DNA from: Roseibacillus sp.
GTDB taxonomy: Bacteria; Verrucomicrobiota; Verrucomicrobiae; Verrucomicrobiales; Akkermansiaceae
Assembly: GCA_002723015.1 (NCBI GenBank)
Contig: PBNG01000019.1
Location: 58,036 to 71,724 of the forward strand
Reading direction: 5' to 3'
Length of the DNA stretch: 13,689 nucleotides
In this document: positions 9,610 to 13,689 of the stretch, piece by piece
Layout: every line of letters starts with the position of its first letter
How positions within the stretch are numbered: position 1 is the stretch's first letter
Position numbers and translations under genes: made by a program
The notes under the pieces: model-generated
What the model was told of the DNA's origin: nothing
Databases searched by the model: none
Seen by the model: the letters and a program-made list of their open reading frames with translations, nothing else

Positions 9610-11253
9610 ATGCCTGCCAGCAGGGGCCGTGAAGTTTCTGTGCAGGATGAATGTGAGGCTTGCGCGGGATTCGGTTGGCCATCTAGGGTTGCTGCGATGA
9701 GCCAAGCGGCAGCTCAAGCACTGGAAGCCTGTCTAGGGAGGGGAGTGAGAGAATTTGTCGTCTGTGCGGGCGCGCGTAATCTGCCATTAGTACTCTCGGT
9801 GATTCGTTGTGAGGGTGTCAAGGTCTGGAGTCATTTTGAGGAGCGCAGCGCAGCTTTTTTTGCGCTTGGTCGTATCCGTGAGTCAAAGTCTCCCATCGCG
9901 GTCATTACAACCAGCGGCACCGCTGTGGCCGAGCTCTTGCCAGCGGTGATCGAGGCTCACTACCAGCAGCGACCTCTGATTCTTATCACTGGAGATCGAC
10001 CATCGGGGTATCGCGCCAGCGGTGCTCCACAGGCCATTGAGCAGGTAGGAATATTCGGAAATTACGTGGAGGGTTGCAGCGATATGAGTGGTGAACAGGA
10101 ATCCCCTCTGGCAGAGTGGAGTGGTTTGCGCCCATGGCACCTTAATATTTGCCTCCGGGAGCATGAAGAAGTTCCCGTTCTAGCCTTGCCGGTGAGGGCG
10201 GTTAAGGAACCAAGAGTCCCCCGTCCTCCGGTCATAAAACTGGTTGATTTTCTTGAGCAGACCCTCCGTGGGCTTGTTGTGCTGGCAGGGGGGCTTGAAG
10301 AAGATGAGCGAGAAGAAGTGTATCACTTTCTCAAGGCCCTTGGTGCTCCTGTTCTGGCTGATGCGACCAGTGGATTGAGGGAGGTGCTTGGAGGAATCGT
10401 GCTAACGGATGGAGACGCGCTCCTGCGTGAATGCGCTCCGGGGAAGGTGCTGCGCCTCGGGGATGTGCCGGTAGGCCGTTTTTGGAGAGATCTCGAGAGC
10501 TGCCCTGAAATTGAGGTGCTCTCGATCACTCGCACCGGATTCTCGGGGCTGGCCCGGGATTCAGAGGTGATTACAGGGAGAGTGCATGATGTGCTCAGGG
10601 GGATGGGTGCTGTCCCGAGAGTTGGGGATGTTCTCGATTTGCTTCGTAGTTCAGGAAAGCGACGAGGAGTCCTGGAGGAGCTACTCGAACGTTACCCCGA
10701 CAGTGAGCCTGGGTTGGTGCGGGTCCTCTCTTCGCATGTGGCGACTGGCAACAGTCTTTTCCTTGGCAACAGTCTTCCAATCCGTGAGTGGAATCTGTGT
10801 GCGCAGACGACGGTTCCGGTCGAGCGGGTGCAGGCGAGCAGGGGCGCTAATGGCATCGACGGACAGCTCTCAGCATGGCTAGGGTCCACAGTTGGACATG
10901 ATAAGGCGTGGGGGATTTTTGGTGACTTGACGGTCCTTTATGACCTGACCGCACCTGCCTTTCTCGATCTGGATGATGGAAGAGGAAGGGTGCTGGTTGT
11001 CATCAACAATAGTGGTGGTCGCATTTTTGAACGTCTCCCGGCCTTTAAGGAAATGAGTCAGAATGAGCGAACAGCGGTCGTCAATGGGCACGACAGGAGA
11101 TTCGAATCGTGGGCCTCGATGTGGGGTCTCAGTTACCAGTTGGTTGCGAGTCGTGACGACTTCGACCTGATGGACCATGCGAACCCTCTGGTGCTGGAGT
11201 TGCGGCCTGATGAGAAACAGACAACGGAGTTCTGGGAGGTGTGGGATTCATGA
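9610..11253 (+). CDS. menD: 2-succinyl-5-enolpyruvyl-6-hydroxy-3-cyclohexene-1-carboxylate synthase (MenD)
   Basis: This ThDP- and Mg2+-dependent enzyme joins isochorismate and 2-oxoglutarate, releasing CO2, to make SEPHCHC. Numbered from the ATG at 9610 (547 residues), the ThDP-activating Glu78 is in SHFEERSAAFFALG. TSGTAVAELLPAVIEA and TGDRPSGY (Arg130) follow. GNSLPIR (Ser388, Arg392) and SRGANGIDG (Arg411) match E. coli substrate-binding Ser391, Arg395 and Arg413. The metal-binding motif is GDLTVLYDL to NNSGGRIF (Asp439, Asn466). E. coli PGSRS is AGARN here (Ala55-Arg56-Asn57). The start is uncertain: ATG 9697 gives 518 residues, lies 8 bp after AGGG and fits family alignments nearly as well. 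The extra 29 residues contain CEACAGFGWP and are unlike usual MenD N-termini. The stop overlaps the menH start by 4 bp. Confidence 0.93.
   Translation: MPASRGREVSVQDECEACAGFGWPSRVAAMSQAAAQALEACLGRGVREFVVCAGARNLPLVLSVIRCEGVKVWSHFEERSAAFFALGRIRESKSPIAVITTSGTAVAELLPAVIEAHYQQRPLILITGDRPSGYRASGAPQAIEQVGIFGNYVEGCSDMSGEQESPLAEWSGLRPWHLNICLREHEEVPVLALPVRAVKEPRVPRPPVIKLVDFLEQTLRGLVVLAGGLEEDEREEVYHFLKALGAPVLADATSGLREVLGGIVLTDGDALLRECAPGKVLRLGDVPVGRFWRDLESCPEIEVLSITRTGFSGLARDSEVITGRVHDVLRGMGAVPRVGDVLDLLRSSGKRRGVLEELLERYPDSEPGLVRVLSSHVATGNSLFLGNSLPIREWNLCAQTTVPVERVQASRGANGIDGQLSAWLGSTVGHDKAWGIFGDLTVLYDLTAPAFLDLDDGRGRVLVVINNSGGRIFERLPAFKEMSQNERTAVVNGHDRRFESWASMWGLSYQLVASRDDFDLMDHANPLVLELRPDEKQTTEFWEVWDS
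11234..11240 (+). promoter_or_regulatory. Shine-Dalgarno GGGAGGT for menH
   Basis: GGGAGGT lies inside the end of menD, 9 bp before the ATG at 11250. It fixes the menH start over the in-frame GTG at 11241, which directly abuts the motif. With the ATGA stop-start overlap it indicates translational coupling of menD and menH. Confidence 0.8.
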
Positions 11254-11978
11254 ACCTGTGGTGTCTTCATGGGGCCGTAGGTCTTGCTGCTGACTGGGAC
11301 GTTTTCAAGAGAAGGATTGAACAGGAAGGTCATCGGGTGCACGCCATCGATTTATGGAGTTACCTTCAGGATGGAGAATGTAGTTTTGAGGATTTCGCAG
11401 GAAAGCTTTGCAGGGAAGCGCGGAATGCATCGGCACCTCCAGTGCTGATCGGTTACTCCATGGGTGGACGGCTAGCCCTGCATGCCCTCATTGAGGACCC
11501 CGAGGCATGGGGTGGAGCCATGATGATTTCGGTTCATCCCGGACTCGAGAGCGAGGAGGAAAAGATTCCACGGATGGCAGCTGATGCAGAGTGGGCTGCC
11601 AAGATCCTTGCGGGAAAGTGGGACAGTTTCCTCGAGGCGTGGGAGGCTCAGCCCGTCCTGCAGGGACAGTGTGAGACTCCACTCGCGGATCGTAGCATTC
11701 TCCGCGAGAGGCAGGTAGCCGTCGCGAGGGGGTTTACTTCATGGTCATTGGGAAAACAGGAGAATCTAAGGAGCTTGCTGGCGAGTATTACCCGGCCAGT
11801 ATTCTGGCTCTCTGGGAGCAGGGATCCGAAATTCGTGAGTCTGACAGATTCCGTATGGAAGGAGATGCCCGATGGTTATCTGCTCGGGCCGGTCAAAGCT
11901 GGACACAGGGTGCCATGGGAGGCTCCTGAAGAATTCCTGCAATGTGTTGAACACTTGCTCGACGTGGTTAATCGATAG
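11250..11978 (+). CDS. menH: SHCHC synthase, alpha/beta-hydrolase (MenH)
   Basis: MenH eliminates pyruvate from the MenD product SEPHCHC to give 2-succinyl-6-hydroxy-2,4-cyclohexadiene-1-carboxylate. The 242-residue protein is a compact alpha/beta-hydrolase. It has the oxyanion-side LHGAVG near the N-terminus, the nucleophile elbow [10 protein letters not shown] with Ser70 (MenH proteins typically read GYSLGGR), the acid Asp192 in SGSRDPKF, and His219 in AGHRVPWE. There is no signal peptide, so it is cytoplasmic. Its ATG overlaps the menD stop as ATGA and follows a strong Shine-Dalgarno. Alpha/beta-hydrolases are hard to assign from sequence alone; the specific call rests on the GYSMGGR elbow, the length and the position between menD and menB. 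The menB start lies 34 bp downstream. Confidence 0.87.
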   Translation: MNLWCLHGAVGLAADWDVFKRRIEQEGHRVHAIDLWSYLQDGECSFEDFAGKLCREARNASAPPVLIGYSMGGRLALHALIEDPEAWGGAMMISVHPGLESEEEKIPRMAADAEWAAKILAGKWDSFLEAWEAQPVLQGQCETPLADRSILRERQVAVARGFTSWSLGKQENLRSLLASITRPVFWLSGSRDPKFVSLTDSVWKEMPDGYLLGPVKAGHRVPWEAPEEFLQCVEHLLDVVNR

Positions 11979-12012
11979 TTGCAGTGGGCGGGGCCTGAGC
12001 CATCATTCCGGG

Positions 12013-12831
12013 GTGAAATGGATCACGGCAGCCGAATTTGAGGATATCCGCTACGAAAAAAGCGAAGATGGGCAGATCGCGAAATTGACGATTAATCGTC
12101 CGGAAGTGAGGAACGCCTTTCGTCCGCTAACAGTGAAGGAGCTTATGAAGGCGTTCGAGCTGGCTCATGAAGATGAGGGAGTCGGGGTAGTCATTCTTTG
12201 CGGAGAGGGTGAAAAGGCCTTCTGCTCTGGAGGAGATCAGAAGGTGCGCGGAGAAGGTGGTTACGTGGGAGGTGATGGGGTTCCCAGATTGAATGTTCTG
12301 GATCTCCAGAAAAAGATCAGGAGCCTTCCCAAGCCGGTAGTTGCGATGGTTGCTGGATACGCAATCGGAGGAGGGCATGTTCTTCATGTGGTTTGCGATC
12401 TCACAATTGCTGCTGAGAATGCCCGGTTTGGACAGACCGGGCCCAAGGTTGGGAGTTTTGATGGAGGACTGGGGTCAAGCTATCTGGCTCGTATCGTTGG
12501 GCAGAAGAAGGCCCGCGAAATATGGTTCCTCTGCCGCCAGTATGATGCCAAGGAAGCTTTAGAAATGGGCCTTGTGAATACCGTGGTTCCCTATGGTCGC
12601 CTTGAGGAGACAACGGTAGAGTGGTGCCGAGACATGCTACGGCACTCGCCGCTCGCTCTCAGGTGCCTCAAAACCGCTCTCAATGCTGATTGCGACGGCC
12701 AGATGGGATTACTCGACCTCGCAGGTAACGCAACCTTGCTCTATTATCTGACCGAGGAGGCGAAGGAGGGGAAAAAGGCTTTTCTGGAGAAGAGGGATCC
12801 AGACTTCAGAAAGTTCCCCCGGTTTCCTTGA
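12013..12831 (+). CDS. menB: 1,4-dihydroxy-2-naphthoyl-CoA synthase (MenB), GTG start
   Basis: MenB closes the second ring of menaquinone by Dieckmann-type condensation of o-succinylbenzoyl-CoA. It is a crotonase-fold enzyme of 272 residues, close to the B. subtilis length of about 271, and is very strongly conserved. It has [12 protein letters not shown], the oxyanion loop [45 protein letters not shown] and [12 protein letters not shown], and ends KFPRFP. Thr142, Gly143 and Trp171 match the bicarbonate-site residues Thr155, Gly156 and Trp184 of E. coli MenB, marking the bicarbonate-dependent type I. Ser148, Asp150 and Tyr245 match its catalytic residues. The frame is open far upstream across the end of menH, but [16 protein letters not shown], starting at GTG 12013, matches known N-termini, and no ATG is available near it. 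No Shine-Dalgarno is visible. Confidence 0.95.
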   Translation: MKWITAAEFEDIRYEKSEDGQIAKLTINRPEVRNAFRPLTVKELMKAFELAHEDEGVGVVILCGEGEKAFCSGGDQKVRGEGGYVGGDGVPRLNVLDLQKKIRSLPKPVVAMVAGYAIGGGHVLHVVCDLTIAAENARFGQTGPKVGSFDGGLGSSYLARIVGQKKAREIWFLCRQYDAKEALEMGLVNTVVPYGRLEETTVEWCRDMLRHSPLALRCLKTALNADCDGQMGLLDLAGNATLLYYLTEEAKEGKKAFLEKRDPDFRKFPRFP

Positions 12832-12840
12832 ACGGCCAAT

Positions 12841-13689
12841 ATGCTAAAGAGCTATGTTATAGCGGCGCGCCCGAAAACCCTGCCAGCGGCAATTGTTCCG
12901 GTCTGGGTTGGCTGTGCTCTTGCATGGCATTCCACGGGGAATATCAACTGGTATCTGGCCGTCTGGACTCTTCTGGGCGCCGGGGCAATCCAGATTGCGA
13001 CCAACCTTTTTAACGACGCGATTGATTTTGAACGTGGAGCTGACACGGAGAAGCGTCTTGGTCCCCGACGGGTCACAGCAAGCGGTCTGCTTTCACCGCG
13101 TGCGGTATATCGCGGGGCCTTGGTATGCCTTCTGGTAGCATGCCTCTGCTCCATTCCACTTTTGCAATGCCGGGGATGGGTGATCGTCGGGATCGGTATT
13201 CCTTCACTGTATCTGGCTTATGGCTATACTGGAGGACCTTTTCCTCTCGCTTATCTTGGTCTGGGAGAGCTGTTCGTGGTCCTCTTTTTTGGCCTTGTCG
13301 CGGTGGGGGGCAGTTTTTTTGTCCAGACCGGGCAATGGGATTGGCCCGCGGTAATTCTTGGATTGCAGGTTGGTTTGCTTAGTGCACTTCTGATCGCGAT
13401 CAACAACCTGAGGGATGTAGAGGAGGACAGGAAAAGCAACAAAAAGACGCTGGCGGTTCGTTTTGGAGAGGCTGCGGTTCATCGAATGATCACAGGATTT
13501 GTCGCTGTGGCAATGGCTCTCTCCTTCGTTGGGTTTTCGTACGGGGTGCCATGGTTTCCGGTTCTGAGTATACCCTGGTATTTCGCCGGGCTATTCTGCG
13601 TGGACGGGGTATGGTCTGCTCCGCCGGGTCGTCGCTATAACCGATTTCTCTTGATCGCGGCAGTTCAGTTAATGTTGTTCGCCGCACTG
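12841..13689 (+). CDS. menA: 1,4-dihydroxy-2-naphthoate polyprenyltransferase (MenA), 3'-truncated by window edge
   Basis: MenA is an integral membrane UbiA-superfamily prenyltransferase. It attaches a polyprenyl chain to 1,4-dihydroxy-2-naphthoate with loss of CO2, giving demethylmenaquinone. The frame is open for 283 codons from the ATG at 12841 to the last base with no stop; E. coli MenA has 308 residues, so roughly 20 are missing. The first Asp-rich motif is NLFNDAIDFERGAD (Asn55-Asp68), followed by GPRRVTASG. YTGGPFPLAYLGLGE (129-143) is typical of MenA. The second Asp-rich motif is NNLRDVEEDRKSNKKTLAVRFG (188-209), where Asp192 and Asp196 would bind Mg-diphosphate. Several hydrophobic helices alternate with these loops. 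The gene starts 9 bp after menB without a Shine-Dalgarno, so it is probably co-transcribed. Confidence 0.94.
   Translation, partial: MLKSYVIAARPKTLPAAIVPVWVGCALAWHSTGNINWYLAVWTLLGAGAIQIATNLFNDAIDFERGADTEKRLGPRRVTASGLLSPRAVYRGALVCLLVACLCSIPLLQCRGWVIVGIGIPSLYLAYGYTGGPFPLAYLGLGELFVVLFFGLVAVGGSFFVQTGQWDWPAVILGLQVGLLSALLIAINNLRDVEEDRKSNKKTLAVRFGEAAVHRMITGFVAVAMALSFVGFSYGVPWFPVLSIPWYFAGLFCVDGVWSAPPGRRYNRFLLIAAVQLMLFAAL

Noticed and set aside
11872..12012. Upstream extension of the menB frame overlapping menH
   Set aside because: These 47 codons overlap the conserved menH end and resemble no MenB N-terminus. The GTG at 12013 gives the family start.

Overview
The window looks like chromosomal housekeeping DNA from a member of the PVC superphylum, most likely Verrucomicrobiota. 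This is an inference from three things. GyrA has the quinolone-region signature GEAVIYP, a form I associate with Planctomycetes and Verrucomicrobia. Shine-Dalgarno sequences are absent before most genes. The MenD substrate motif reads CAGARN instead of PGSRS. I could not run a phylogeny, and order-level placement is not possible by eye.

All ten genes lie on the + strand. Region 1 (1-4296) is DNA gyrase: the C-terminal part of gyrB, cut by the left edge, then complete gyrA 27 bp later. Region 2 (4297-5438) holds one secreted protein of unknown function (4455-5261) with its flanking spacers. The second spacer carries a plausible sigma-70 promoter and a perfect 9-bp-arm palindrome just before gap. 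Region 3 (5439-8461) is the lower-glycolysis set gap-pgk-tpiA, with spacers of 41 and 12 bp. Region 4 (8486-13689) is a classical (o-succinylbenzoate) menaquinone cluster in the order menF-menD-menH-menB-menA. menA runs off the right edge about 20 codons before its expected end.

The glycolytic and men genes are closely packed. tpiA and menF are 24 bp apart with a strong Shine-Dalgarno between them, menD and menH overlap by 4 bp, and menB and menA are 9 bp apart. The only larger gap in the run is 125 bp between menF and menD. I saw no convincing intrinsic terminator anywhere, so readthrough from gap into the men genes is plausible but unproven. Together, Gap, Pgk and TpiA interconvert triose phosphates and make ATP and NADH. 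MenF, MenD, MenH, MenB and MenA carry chorismate to demethylmenaquinone, the electron carrier that accepts reducing power. menC, menE and the final methyltransferase are not in the window and may lie downstream.

I found no RNA gene, mobile element, CRISPR array or defence system, and nothing that amounts to a new multi-gene system. The points most worth following are the GyrA Ala/Pro substitutions at the quinolone-anchoring positions, the palindrome at the gap promoter, the unknown secreted protein, and the altered MenD active-site motif.
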